A stretch of 64,000 nucleotides of DNA from an uncultured Rhodopila sp. (GCF_903915725.1 NZ_CAIWTY010000086.1:62001-126000), one strand, 5' to 3'; counted from the first letter of the stretch, positions 20,459 through 29,769 are shown. The notes: a model not told the origin generated them from the letters alone. Made by a program: numbers and translations.

Positions 20459-21307
20459 TCACGACCGCAGTAACTTGCTCTTCACCAGCGTCGGAATGCC
20501 GAGCAGCGAGGATACGAGCGTGTTGCGCGCCAGCGTCGGCAGGCCGGTAAGGCCGGAAAGCGAGGTGGTATCCTTCGCCAGGGTCGGGATATGCAACGCC
20601 GAGGAGAGCGGCGTCGCCAGCGGCCGCAGCCAGCCCATGTCGCAGAACGCCGACAACGACGCCTTGTCGCTCAGCAGCAGCTTGATGTGCAGCACGGACG
20701 ACAACCGAGCCTTCGCGTCGGTCAGGATCGGCAAGCCGATCAGGGCGGTGACTGCGGGAGTGTCTCTGATAATGGCGGGGATACCCAGCAGGTTGGACGC
20801 GTTCAGCAGCTCCGGGATGCGCAATGCAGAAAACACAGTCCTGCCACGCTCAAACAGAATAGGTATGCCCAGCACGGCGGACAGCGTCGCGGTGTCGTCC
20901 ACCAACACCGGCATCGCCAGGAAGAACGATGCCGGCGCGGCCTCGTCCCATTGCCGCAGCGGCTTGTATTCCTTAGGAGGAACGCCGGTTTCGACCGGAT
21001 CGTGACTGTCGAGGATGGTGGTGGCCCGGCCGGCGGTGCCGAACGGTGCGCGGACGGTTACCAGTGTCGCACCGCGGGTGATACTCAGCGCATAGATCGC
21101 GGCTTCGGCCCTGGGAATGAACCCGGCCGCCACCGCGCCCACGATCTCGTTGAACTCGGCTACCGCCGCGTTGGCCCCGGTTTTGTACCCGCCCAGATAG
21201 GATACAACCGTGATATCCGTATCCTCGAAGCGATATGTTTTGAGATCGTTAACCGCCGCCACGGCGTTTTCGTGGCTGCCGTAGACCCGCGTGATTATGT
21301 CGGCCAT
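20459..21307 (-). CDS. Stress-protein-like domain plus about ten degenerate 16-residue repeats (paralogue C)
   Basis: A 282-residue protein, third of the tandem family. Residues 1-108 align with paralogues A and B (TRVYGSHENAVAAVNDLKTY ... ITVV ... AIYALSITRGATLVTVRAPF ... TAGRATTILDSHDPVE) but carry an insertion near residue 50-60 (NEIVGAVAAGF). From residue 123 about ten 12-16-residue units follow, e.g. TATLSAVLGIPILFER, KARLSSVLHIKLLLSD, TTSLSGLTGLPTLARN. The Trp of A and B is mostly Ile/Leu followed by Pro, making this array far more hydrophobic. The start at 21307 (MADIITRVY) matches the paralogues and follows AAGGGTG; 21337 is also open. Function unknown. Confidence 0.83.
   Translation of the reverse strand: MADIITRVYGSHENAVAAVNDLKTYRFEDTDITVVSYLGGYKTGANAAVAEFNEIVGAVAAGFIPRAEAAIYALSITRGATLVTVRAPFGTAGRATTILDSHDPVETGVPPKEYKPLRQWDEAAPASFFLAMPVLVDDTATLSAVLGIPILFERGRTVFSALRIPELLNASNLLGIPAIIRDTPAVTALIGLPILTDAKARLSSVLHIKLLLSDKASLSAFCDMGWLRPLATPLSSALHIPTLAKDTTSLSGLTGLPTLARNTLVSSLLGIPTLVKSKLLRS
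20462..20941 (-). repeat. Degenerate 48-bp coding repeat array, about ten units (paralogue C)
   Basis: Most units keep the 16-residue spacing; one is shortened to about 12 residues (SNLLGIPAIIRD) and the last to 15. The consensus is xxxLSxxLGIPxLxxD, related to but distinct from A and B. Confidence 0.75.
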
Positions 21308-21338
21308 GACGTCACCCTTTCTGTTCCACGTGAACACG

Positions 21339-21350
21339 GTGTCATGACAC
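21339..21350. promoter_or_regulatory. 12-bp perfect palindrome upstream of paralogue C
   Basis: GTGTCATGACAC is a perfect palindrome 32 bp upstream of the paralogue C start. A few bases closer to the gene lies GTTCCACGTGAAC with a palindromic CACGTG core. Either could be a regulator site, but no equivalent palindrome is clear upstream of paralogues A and B. Confidence 0.3.
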
Positions 21351-21422
21351 GGGTTTCACGTAGCAGTAACTTTGCAGAATACAACCGATCTGGGAAGATG
21401 GGTGTCACCTTTTGTGGACACC

Positions 21423-22337
21423 TCAGACCGGATCCCAGCCAATAACGTCTCCGGAGCGGTCCAGCGGCATGAACGACGCTTTCATCGCGGGGATGCAATG
21501 CTCGGCGATGGTCTCCGGCGTCCACCCCTCCGACCGGTGCACGATCCGTATCGGCCGCGGTGAGCTGAATAGGATCAGTTCGTTCATGCGGGTGCCGAAG
21601 ACCTGTCCGTTCACGTCCTTCGCCGCGTCCGAGGACAGGTAGACCGCCATGGGCGCGTTCTTGTCCGGCGTCATCTGCTGGATCTTCGCCAGCCGTGCCT
21701 GCTGCTCCGGCGTTGATGCCGGGATGGAGCTGGTCATGCGGCTCCAGGCGAACGGCGCGATGCAGTTCGACCGCACGTTGTAGCGCTGCATGTCCAGTGC
21801 AATCGACTTCGATAGCGCGGTGATGCCCAGCTTGGCGGCCGAGTAGTTCGCCTGGCCGAAATTGCCGATGAGGCCGGATGTGCTGCTCATGTGCACGAAG
21901 GTGCCGCTTTCCTGCTTGCGGTAGTGTTCCGCCGCGGCGCGGGAGACGAAGAACGAGCCGTTCAGGTGCACGGCGATGACGGACAGCCAGTCGTCCTCGG
22001 TCATCTTATGGAAGATCACGTCGCGCAGGATGCCGGCGTTGTTCACCACGGCGTCGATGCGGCCGAAATGGTCGAGCGCGGCCTGGACGATCTTCTGCGC
22101 GGAGCTCCAGGTGGAGACGGATTCGGTGCAGATTTCCGCGGCACCGCCGGCCTGCTCGATCAACTGTTTGGTCTGCTGCGCCGGGCTGGCCGAACCGCCC
22201 TCACCGGTCAATGACGCGCCGATGTCGGCGACGATCACCTTGGCGCCGGCTGCTGCCATCATCAGGGCAATCTCCCGCCCGATACCGCCGCCGGCACCGG
22301 TGACGACCGCTACCTTGCCTTCCATCATGCCTGCCAT
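21423..22337 (-). CDS. Short-chain dehydrogenase/reductase with C-terminal extension
   Basis: NAD(P)-dependent oxidoreductase, ~304 residues. N-terminal dinucleotide site VVTGAGGGIGREIALMM, Asp after the second strand (VIVADIG), NNAGILRD, and the catalytic Ser-Tyr-Lys in HMSSTSGLIGNFGQANYSAAK. After the core (about residue 245) a ~55-residue tail follows (GTRMNELILFSSPRPIRIVH ... GDVIGWDP), like the 3-hydroxyacyl-CoA-dehydrogenase-type SDRs that act in beta-oxidation. The start at 22337 follows GGAGGAAA. Substrate is not predictable. Divergent from the toxin-antitoxin pair. Confidence 0.88.
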   Translation of the reverse strand: MAGMMEGKVAVVTGAGGGIGREIALMMAAAGAKVIVADIGASLTGEGGSASPAQQTKQLIEQAGGAAEICTESVSTWSSAQKIVQAALDHFGRIDAVVNNAGILRDVIFHKMTEDDWLSVIAVHLNGSFFVSRAAAEHYRKQESGTFVHMSSTSGLIGNFGQANYSAAKLGITALSKSIALDMQRYNVRSNCIAPFAWSRMTSSIPASTPEQQARLAKIQQMTPDKNAPMAVYLSSDAAKDVNGQVFGTRMNELILFSSPRPIRIVHRSEGWTPETIAEHCIPAMKASFMPLDRSGDVIGWDPV

Positions 22338-22407
22338 TGTTTCCTCCTGAGCCTGATACCGGCAGGCTAGGCGGGACGATGCGGCTTGTGAACCCGCACG
22401 GTTTTGC

Positions 22408-22436
22408 TTGACGTGCCGATCGGCGTTGAGTACACA
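22408..22436 (+). promoter_or_regulatory. Likely sigma-70 promoter of the first toxin-antitoxin pair
   Basis: TTGACG at 22408-22413 and TACACA at 22431-22436 are separated by 17 bp and lie 30 bp before the antitoxin ATG, in an AT-rich patch. Such antitoxins usually bind over their own promoter; the TACACA...GCACAC direct repeats here could serve that. Confidence 0.45.
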
Positions 22437-22465
22437 ATTTATGCACACAAATAGGGGGTTCACCC

Positions 22466-22732
22466 ATGCCTTACGAAGATTACCCGCTGCCGGAGAAAGT
22501 CGGCGTGCGGGAGTTCCGGGAAAACATGACCGGGTTTCTGCGTCAGGCTCGCCAGGGGTCCTCTTTCTTGATTACCTCGCACAATGAAGTTGTGGCCGAA
22601 ATCCGCCCGCCCAGGGAGTCGCAGCGGTCTCCCCGCCGCCCCGGGGCGTTGCGTGGCAAGATTCGCATGGCGGCGGATTTCGACACCCTGTCGGCTGATG
22701 TTTTGGCCGCGATGGAGGGCGAGGGGGAGTGA
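22466..22732 (+). CDS. Phd/YefM-family antitoxin
   Basis: Eighty-eight residues with the N-terminal DNA-binding fold of the Phd/YefM family: VGVREFRENMTGFLRQARQG, then SFLITSHNEVVAEIRPP. The C-terminal half (ADFDTLSADVLAAMEGEGE) is the acidic, flexible part expected to wrap around the toxin. The stop overlaps the toxin start by 4 bp (GTGA). It would neutralise the PIN toxin next to it and repress the operon. Confidence 0.88.
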   Translation: MPYEDYPLPEKVGVREFRENMTGFLRQARQGSSFLITSHNEVVAEIRPPRESQRSPRRPGALRGKIRMAADFDTLSADVLAAMEGEGE

Positions 22733-23115
22733 AGCTCCTGCTCGACACCCACGCCCTGCTTTGGTGGCTGTCGGACGATGACCGGATTGGCGGGCAGGCG
22801 CGGGCGCTGATCGCCGATCCCGGCAATGACGTTCTGGTCAGCGTGGTGTCGCTGTGGGAAATCGTCGTGAAGGTGCGTGTTGGCCAGCTGGAGGCCGACA
22901 TCCGGGAGATTGAAGGTGCCTGCGACCGCTCGGGGTTCATTTCGATCGCCGTGCGCCCCGATCATCTGCGGCTGCTGGCGACGCTGCCGATGCACCACCG
23001 CGACCCGTTCGATCACCTGTTGATCGCGCAGGCCATCACGGAAGACGCCACATTCGTGACGGATGATCGGCATGTCGCCCTGTATCGCGTGCGAGCGGTC
23101 TCCTGCGCGGCGTAG
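22729..23115 (+). CDS. PIN-domain ribonuclease toxin (VapC-like)
   Basis: A 128-residue PIN-domain RNase. The acidic metal-binding residues are visible: LLLDTHALLWW (Asp), VSLWEIVVKVRVG (Glu), HHRDPFDHLLIAQA (Asp pair) and FVTDD (Asp). This DTHALLWW / RDPFDHLLIAQ subtype is the one usually paired with Phd antitoxins. It starts with GTG overlapping the antitoxin stop, which is preceded by GAGGGGGA. Intact by length and motifs. Confidence 0.9.
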   Translation: MKLLLDTHALLWWLSDDDRIGGQARALIADPGNDVLVSVVSLWEIVVKVRVGQLEADIREIEGACDRSGFISIAVRPDHLRLLATLPMHHRDPFDHLLIAQAITEDATFVTDDRHVALYRVRAVSCAA

Positions 23116-23134
23116 GCCGCGGTTGGGCACTGCG

Positions 23135-23599
23135 CTACGGCCCGTCCCACGGGTTGATCACCGAAAGTCGCGGCCAGTGGACGGCGATCAGGGCGAAGTC
23201 GGCGATGTTTCGTGTCGCGATGGTGGCGCCATGTGCCAAAGCGACAGCCGCAATCATGAGGTCACCGCCAAATCTCGGCCGCCGGGCCCGTGGCGGCGTC
23301 ACGGCAAGGCTTCGAAGGGCAGGATTGGCCAGCATCCGGCCCAGGATCGCGGCGGCTGCGGCATTCAGCGGCAAGACCGGGGTCGCATCGACAAGGGTCT
23401 GCACCCACGCACGCAGCCGGGCGGCAAATGCCGGATCGCGCTCGCCAAGAACGGCGATGCCGTAGTGGATCTCGGCAATGGTAAACGCGGCAATCACGGC
23501 GTGCTCCGGATCGATGCTTTCGAACCAGCGCGTGACGGACGGGTCCGGGGCGGGTAGGCGCAGTTCGCTGATTACATTGGTATCAAGAACGATCTGCAT
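23135..23599 (-). CDS. PIN-domain toxin (FitB/VapC-like)
   Basis: A ~154-residue PIN RNase of the FitB subtype: MQIVLDTNVISELRLPAPDP (first Asp), FTIAEIHYGIAVL (Glu), FGGDLMIAAVALAHGATIATRNIADF (later Asp and Asn). The start at 23599 is chosen because it gives the canonical MxxxLDTNVISE opening; 23614 is five codons longer. It faces the first toxin gene tail to tail with only 19 bp between their ends, and is preceded by its antitoxin gene. Confidence 0.88.
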   Translation of the reverse strand: MQIVLDTNVISELRLPAPDPSVTRWFESIDPEHAVIAAFTIAEIHYGIAVLGERDPAFAARLRAWVQTLVDATPVLPLNAAAAAILGRMLANPALRSLAVTPPRARRPRFGGDLMIAAVALAHGATIATRNIADFALIAVHWPRLSVINPWDGP

Positions 23600-23650
23600 C
23601 CGGCTCGCCGGCAACCGCTACAGCCGCACTCAGAACCTCTCGCGCATCGC

Positions 23651-23866
23651 TTAACGCCTGGTCGAGCAGGTCCCCGCGGCTACCGAAAGGATTGGCGATA
23701 ACGCGGTTCTCAGATTGGGGCGTGTGGCATTGAAATAGGATTTCGAGACGACGACGACCTCGCTGCCATCGCGACGGGCGATGAATTGCGGTTCGCCGTG
23801 GCTCGCAGCGTCGATGACGTCCGCGAAATGGCGCCGGGCTTCGGCTACTTGCCAACTGTTAGCCAT
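23651..23866 (-). CDS. Phd/YefM-family antitoxin, C-terminus possibly frameshifted
   Basis: Seventy-one residues: NSWQVAEARRHFADVIDAA, then PQFIARRDGSEVVVVSKSYF, a typical Phd DNA-binding domain paired with a FitB-type toxin. After KSYFNATRPNLRTALSPIL the frame ends in AAGTCSTRR 51 bp before the toxin. A different frame over the same stretch encodes a helical acidic tail (GSRGDLLDQALSDAREVLSA ... AGEPDADRS) that overlaps the toxin start, as antitoxin tails often do. Either the antitoxin is simply short or a frameshift separates head and tail; codon choice in the second frame looks more natural. Confidence 0.75.
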   Translation of the reverse strand: MANSWQVAEARRHFADVIDAASHGEPQFIARRDGSEVVVVSKSYFNATRPNLRTALSPILSVAAGTCSTRR

Positions 23867-23970
23867 CGATGATCGCTGTCCTTTCGATCAGCCACTTACC
23901 ACAATACGCTTATGACGACAAGTACGCATGAGGTGTACATCCGGTCGCGCTGACATCCGGGTATGCCGCC

Positions 23971-23998
23971 CGACAATCATTCCTCCCCCGGCTATATA
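23971..23998 (+). promoter_or_regulatory. Candidate promoter of the suf operon
   Basis: CGACAA (23971-23976) and TATATA (23993-23998) are 16 bp apart, about 100 bp before the Rrf2 gene. The TATATAA box is unusual in this GC-rich sequence. A competing -35-like TTGACG at 24004 lacks a good -10. Confidence 0.35.
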
Positions 23999-24039
23999 AC
24001 CCCTTGACGGTGCCTGCCCGATGCGCCATTTCTCCAATC

Positions 24040-24056
24040 AGGACTGAACCGGTCCT
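24040..24056. promoter_or_regulatory. Dyad in front of the Rrf2 regulator gene
   Basis: AGGAC (24040-24044) and GTCCT (24052-24056) are inverted around 7 bases, 38 bp before the regulator start. Rrf2/IscR proteins repress their own operons from dyads in this position, so it is a candidate autoregulatory site; no experimental consensus was matched. Confidence 0.3.
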
Positions 24057-24094
24057 ATTACCCGCAACGGGCGGAAAGCGAGAGGTCGTAGGCC

Positions 24095-24559
24095 ATGCTC
24101 AGGCTGTCGAAGTTGACAGACTACGCCGTCGTGGTGCTGGTGCGCCTCTCCGATATGGAGGGCGTGCAGACCTCGCCGGGGCTTGCCGGGGCGACCGGAA
24201 TTCCGGAACCGACGGTTGCCAAGGTGCTGAAGAATCTGGCCGCGAGCGATCTTGTTTCGTCGCAGCGTGGCGCCCGAGGCGGATATCGGCTGACCCGAGA
24301 CCTGTCGTCCATTCCGATTGCCGACGTGATCGCTTCGATCGACGGGCCCATCGCTTTGACCGCTTGCGTCGAGGGTTCCGGGTCCGGCTGTGAGTCGCAG
24401 GGCCTGTGTCCGATGCGCGGCCGGTGGGATCCGGTGAACGAAGCCATTCACAAGGCGTTGTCGTCCATCACCCTGGCCGATATGCAGATGTCATTACTGC
24501 CAGCCTTCCGGGCTCCCGATCTGGCGCATCCGGCCGCGTTCCAAGCGGCCGCCGAATAG
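24095..24559 (+). CDS. Rrf2-family Fe-S cluster-sensing regulator of the suf operon
   Basis: A 154-residue DNA-binding protein. N-terminal winged helix: MLRLSKLTDYAVVVLVRLS, GIPEPTVAKVLKNLAASDLV, SQRGARGGYRL. Three Cys that can ligate a cluster follow in the IscR-like pattern TACVEGSGSGCESQGLCPMR (about residues 92-108). It is the first gene of the suf operon, 9 bp before sufB, where alphaproteobacterial SufR/IscR-type repressors usually sit, and so probably lowers suf expression when clusters are plentiful. The start follows GAGAGG. Confidence 0.9.
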   Translation: MLRLSKLTDYAVVVLVRLSDMEGVQTSPGLAGATGIPEPTVAKVLKNLAASDLVSSQRGARGGYRLTRDLSSIPIADVIASIDGPIALTACVEGSGSGCESQGLCPMRGRWDPVNEAIHKALSSITLADMQMSLLPAFRAPDLAHPAAFQAAAE

Positions 24560-24568
24560 GATTTTGCC

Positions 24569-26053
<1,485 letters not shown>

Positions 26054-26058
26054 TCGCT

Positions 26059-26808
26059 ATGCTGGAAATTCGCGGCCTGGCCGCTTCGATCAATGAAAAG
26101 CCGATCCTTAAGGGTATCGATTTGACGGTGCCGGCGGGGGAGGTGCATGCCATTATGGGGCCGAACGGTTCCGGCAAATCAACGCTCGGCTACGTGCTGT
26201 CGGGGCGGGAGGATTACGTCGTTACCGGCGGGACCGCGACGTTCAACGGGGTTGATCTGCTGACGATGGAGCCGGAACAGCGGGCGGCGGCGGGGTTGTT
26301 CCTGGCGTTTCAGGCGCCGATTGAACTGCCGGGGGTGAACAACGCGAATTTCCTGCGCACGGCGTTGAATGCGATCCGCCGGGCGCATGGCGAGTCCGAA
26401 CTGGATGCGGTGCAGTTCCTCAAGCTGGCGAAGGCGGAAACCAAGCGGCTGGCGATGCCGGACGACATGTTGAAGCGCAACGTCAATGTCGGGTTCTCCG
26501 GCGGCGAGAAGAAGCGCAACGAAGTGCTGCAGATGGCGCTGCTGCGGCCGAGGTTGGCGATTCTCGACGAGACCGACAGCGGCCTCGACATCGACGCCTT
26601 GAAGATCGTTGCGGATGGCGTCAATGCGCTGCGCCGGCCGGAGTTTTCGGCGCTGGTCATCACGCATCATCAGCGGCTGCTGGATTACCTGGTGCCGAAC
26701 AGGGTGCACGTGCTGTTGCACGGGCGCATCGTTCGCAGCGGCGGGCCGGAGCTGGCGAAGGAACTGGAAAAGAGCGGCTACGCGGAACTGATCGCGGAGG
26801 CGGCATGA
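26059..26808 (+). CDS. sufC: SUF system ATPase SufC
   Basis: Cytoplasmic ABC-type ATPase (249 residues) that drives conformational change in SufBCD. Walker A GPNGSGKSTL, Q-loop FLAFQAPIELPGV, signature FSGGEKKRNEVLQMALL, Walker B LAILDETDSGLDIDAL and switch His in VITHHQRLLDYL. No membrane part, as expected. The ATG at 26059 gives the standard MLEIRGLAA opening. Overlaps sufD by 4 bp. Confidence 0.97.
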   Translation: MLEIRGLAASINEKPILKGIDLTVPAGEVHAIMGPNGSGKSTLGYVLSGREDYVVTGGTATFNGVDLLTMEPEQRAAAGLFLAFQAPIELPGVNNANFLRTALNAIRRAHGESELDAVQFLKLAKAETKRLAMPDDMLKRNVNVGFSGGEKKRNEVLQMALLRPRLAILDETDSGLDIDALKIVADGVNALRRPEFSALVITHHQRLLDYLVPNRVHVLLHGRIVRSGGPELAKELEKSGYAELIAEAA

Positions 26809-28055
26809 GTACCGGGGCCTCCGGCTTTCTGGAGCGATTCGAGGGGGTCCTTGGCAAGCTGCCGGGCGATTCCGCCTTGCGTGCCGCTGCCGCTGCCGCG
26901 TTTCGCGCGGCCGGTTTGCCCGGCGACTCCAGGGGGCGCCGGATCGAGGCGTGGAAATACACCAGTCTTCGGGCAGTCGCCGACGCGACATTCCAGCGTG
27001 AAGCCGCGCCTCGGCATGAGGCGGAGACGATCCTGGCCGGGCTGCCGCTTCTGGATGCCCCGCGAATCGTTTTTGTCGATGGCGCTTGGAGGGATGATCT
27101 TTCGGCGATCCCCGCCGCCGGGTTTGCCCGGTTCGCGCAGCAGCCGGACTTCGGCACCCTCACGTGGCCGGACCGGGAGCCGATGGTGGCGCTGAACACC
27201 ATGCTGGCGGAAGACGGTGCGGTGCTGGATGTGCCGGCGGATCATGACGGCGGTGTGGTTCAACTTGTAAGCATCGCCGCGTCGGATGCGGATTTTCATC
27301 CGCGCCACAGTGTCCGTCTCGGCAAAGGCGCACGTCTCACGCTGGTGGAAGTTTCCGTTGGCCAGGGGACGTATCTGCTGAATACCGTGGCGGAAATCCA
27401 TGTCGCGGAGGGCGCCACGCTGACGCATATCCGCTTGCAGGATGAAGCGGCGACCGCGTTCCACGTTTCCACGGCCTATGCCGATGTCGAAGCCGGAGCG
27501 ACTTACGACAGCTTCACGCTGAATCTCGGTGCGCGCCTGTCGCGTACCGAGGTGCATGCCCAGCTTACCGGCAAGGGTGGCGCCGCGCACCTGAACGCAG
27601 CGCAGCTTCTCGCCGGGTCGCAGCATGCCGATTTCACCTCGGTTGTTGGCCATACGGCGCCCGGCTGCCAATCGCGCCAGACTGTGAAGAACGTGCTGGC
27701 CGGCAAGTCCCGCGGCGTATTCCAGGGCAAGATCGAGGTGGCTCGGCAGGCGCAGAAAACCGACGGCTACCAGATGAACCAGGCACTGCTGCTGTCGCCG
27801 TTCGCCGAGGTCGATTCCAAACCCGAACTCGAAATCTTCGCCGACGACGTCAAGTGCAGTCACGGCGCGACCGTCGGCGAACTGGACGCCGAGCAGATGT
27901 TCTATCTGCGCAGCCGCGGCGTGCCGGAAGCCGAAGCCCGCTCGATCCTGGTGCGCGCCTTCCTGGCCGAGGCGCTGGATGCGGTTGCCGATGAAACAAT
28001 CCGCGCGCGTCTGGAAGCCGCCGTCGAGGGCTGGTGGGAAAGGCAGGCAGCATGA
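26805..28055 (+). CDS. sufD: SUF complex subunit SufD
   Basis: Partner of SufB in the SufBC2D scaffold. About 416 residues: a helical N-terminal part ending at RRIEAWKYTSLR, then a right-handed beta-helix with the conserved VVGHTAPGCQSRQTVKNVL, GVFQGKIEVARQAQKTDGYQ and the C-terminal DDVKCSHGATVGELDAEQMF containing the SufD His. ATGA overlap with sufC and again with sufS indicates coupled translation. Confidence 0.96.
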   Translation: MSTGASGFLERFEGVLGKLPGDSALRAAAAAAFRAAGLPGDSRGRRIEAWKYTSLRAVADATFQREAAPRHEAETILAGLPLLDAPRIVFVDGAWRDDLSAIPAAGFARFAQQPDFGTLTWPDREPMVALNTMLAEDGAVLDVPADHDGGVVQLVSIAASDADFHPRHSVRLGKGARLTLVEVSVGQGTYLLNTVAEIHVAEGATLTHIRLQDEAATAFHVSTAYADVEAGATYDSFTLNLGARLSRTEVHAQLTGKGGAAHLNAAQLLAGSQHADFTSVVGHTAPGCQSRQTVKNVLAGKSRGVFQGKIEVARQAQKTDGYQMNQALLLSPFAEVDSKPELEIFADDVKCSHGATVGELDAEQMFYLRSRGVPEAEARSILVRAFLAEALDAVADETIRARLEAAVEGWWERQAA

Positions 28056-29296
28056 ACGTCGCGATCAATCCTGCCACATTGGATATCGAGCGTATCCGCG
28101 CCGATTTCCCGATCCTGACACAGACCGTCCGCGGCAAGCCTCTGGTGTTCCTCGACAGCGCCGCGTCGGCGCAAAAGCCGCGCGTGGTGATCGACGCAAT
28201 GGTCAATGCTATGGAGACGCAATACGCCAACGTTCACCGCGGCCTCCATTGGATGAGCGAGCGGACCACCGAAGCGTATGAAGCTGCCCGCGATGCCGCC
28301 GCCGCGCTGATGAACGCGAATGACCGTTCGGAGATCGTCATCACCGGCAACAGCACCGGATCGATCAATCTGCTGGCGCACAGCTATGGACGCGGCGTGA
28401 TGAAGCCTGGGCAGGCGGTGCTGATCTCCGGCATGGAGCATCATTCCAATATCGTGCCTTGGCAGATGCTGCGCGACGCGCATGGCATCGAACTCCGTGT
28501 CGCTCCGATTACCGATGCCGGCGAACTCGACATGGCGGCCTTCGAGGCGTTGCTGGAAGACGGCAAGGTCGGGCTTGTTGCGATCACGCACATGTCCAAT
28601 GTCCTGGGTACCGTCACGCCGGCGGAACGCATCGTCAGCCTCGCCCACGCATTCGGCGCGAAGGTGATGTTCGACGGGTCGCAGGCGATCGTGCATCGCA
28701 AGATCGACGTGCAGGCGCTGGGCGCCGATTTCTACGCCTGGACCGGCCACAAGCTGTATGGCCCCACCGGCATCGGCATCCTCTGGGGCCGGAAGGAATT
28801 GCTGGAGCAGATGCCGCCGTTCTTCGGCGGCGGCGACATGATTTCATCCGTGACCTATGAAAAATCCACCTGGGCCGCCGTGCCGCACAAGTTCGAGGCC
28901 GGCACTCCGGCGATCCTGGAAGGCATCGGCCTGAAAGCGGCGATCGATTACGTGCAATCCATCGGCTACGATGCGATGGCCGCGCACGAGGCATCGCTGA
29001 CGGAACACGCTTTGGCCCGGCTGTCGAAAGTCCCTGATCTCCGCATCATCGGTCAGGCGCAGGATCGCGGCGGCGTAATCTCCTTCGTTCTCGGCAAGGC
29101 CCACGCCCACGATGTCGCAACCCTGCTCGATCGGCAGGGCATCGCCGTGCGCGCTGGCCATCATTGCGCCGAGCCATTGATGCACCGGCTCGGCCTGGAC
29201 AGCACCGCCCGCGCCAGCTTCGGTGTCTACACGACCCACGGCGAGATCGATGCACTGGCGGACGGATTGGACCGTGTGCGGGAATTCTTCGGATGA
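28052..29296 (+). CDS. sufS: Cysteine desulfurase SufS
   Basis: PLP enzyme that takes sulfur from cysteine for cluster building (group II desulfurase). About 414 residues: FLDSAASAQKPRVVIDAM, ANVHRGLHWMSE, the PLP-binding Lys in FYAWTGHKLYGPTGIGILWG, and the catalytic Cys in RAGHHCAEPLMHRLG near the C-terminus. The start at 28052 (MNVAINPATL) overlaps the sufD stop by 4 bp and gives the normal length. It is followed by the SufU-like gene, again with ATGA. Confidence 0.97.
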   Translation: MNVAINPATLDIERIRADFPILTQTVRGKPLVFLDSAASAQKPRVVIDAMVNAMETQYANVHRGLHWMSERTTEAYEAARDAAAALMNANDRSEIVITGNSTGSINLLAHSYGRGVMKPGQAVLISGMEHHSNIVPWQMLRDAHGIELRVAPITDAGELDMAAFEALLEDGKVGLVAITHMSNVLGTVTPAERIVSLAHAFGAKVMFDGSQAIVHRKIDVQALGADFYAWTGHKLYGPTGIGILWGRKELLEQMPPFFGGGDMISSVTYEKSTWAAVPHKFEAGTPAILEGIGLKAAIDYVQSIGYDAMAAHEASLTEHALARLSKVPDLRIIGQAQDRGGVISFVLGKAHAHDVATLLDRQGIAVRAGHHCAEPLMHRLGLDSTARASFGVYTTHGEIDALADGLDRVREFFG

Positions 29297-29769
29297 CGCA
29301 GACAGAAACTTTCGACGACCTGCGCGACCTGTATCAGGACGTCATCCTGGACCACGGCCGCAATCCGCGCCACGCGCAGCGGCTGGAAGCGTTCGACGCC
29401 ACCGCCAAGGGCGACAACCCGATGTGCGGCGATCGTGTCCAGGTCTGGGTGAAATACGACGCCGATCGGCTTGACCGCGTCGGGTTCGAGGCGCGGGGCT
29501 GCGCCATCAGCGTCGCCTCTGCCGATCTGATGGCGGAAACAGTGTCGGGGCGCGGCAAGGCGGACACCAAGGCGCTGTTCGAGGCGTTCCGCACCCTCGC
29601 CCGCACCGGCGCCTGCCCGGACTGCGGCCAGTCTCTTGCCGAACCGCTCGAACGCCTGGCTCCGCTGGCCGGTGTTCATGAATATCCATCGAGGGTGAAG
29701 TGCGCCACCCTGCCCTGGCACGCCCTGATTGCCGCGCTGGATGGGACGAAGGAGGCTAGCAGTGAATGA
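29293..29769 (+). CDS. sufU: SufU/IscU-like Fe-S scaffold or sulfur-transfer protein
   Basis: A 158-residue U-type protein that accepts sulfur from SufS. The three conserved Cys and the Asp are present: DNPMCGDRVQVW, FEARGCAISVASADLM and a late Cys in RVKCATLPWHALI. A CPDCGQS segment in the 18-20-residue insertion between the second and third Cys is typical of SufU rather than IscU. The ATG overlaps the sufS stop by 4 bp. Confidence 0.92.
   Translation: MTQTETFDDLRDLYQDVILDHGRNPRHAQRLEAFDATAKGDNPMCGDRVQVWVKYDADRLDRVGFEARGCAISVASADLMAETVSGRGKADTKALFEAFRTLARTGACPDCGQSLAEPLERLAPLAGVHEYPSRVKCATLPWHALIAALDGTKEASSE

Noticed and set aside
18403-20941. CRISPR-like arrays from the regular 48-bp repeats
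   Set aside because: The repeats are in-frame coding units that vary at codon level, are contiguous rather than separated by unique spacers, and have no cas genes nearby.
19165-21307. EcfG-type general stress promoters upstream of the stress-repeat genes
   Set aside because: I looked for GGAAC and CGTT boxes with 16-17 bp spacing upstream of the three genes and found no convincing match.
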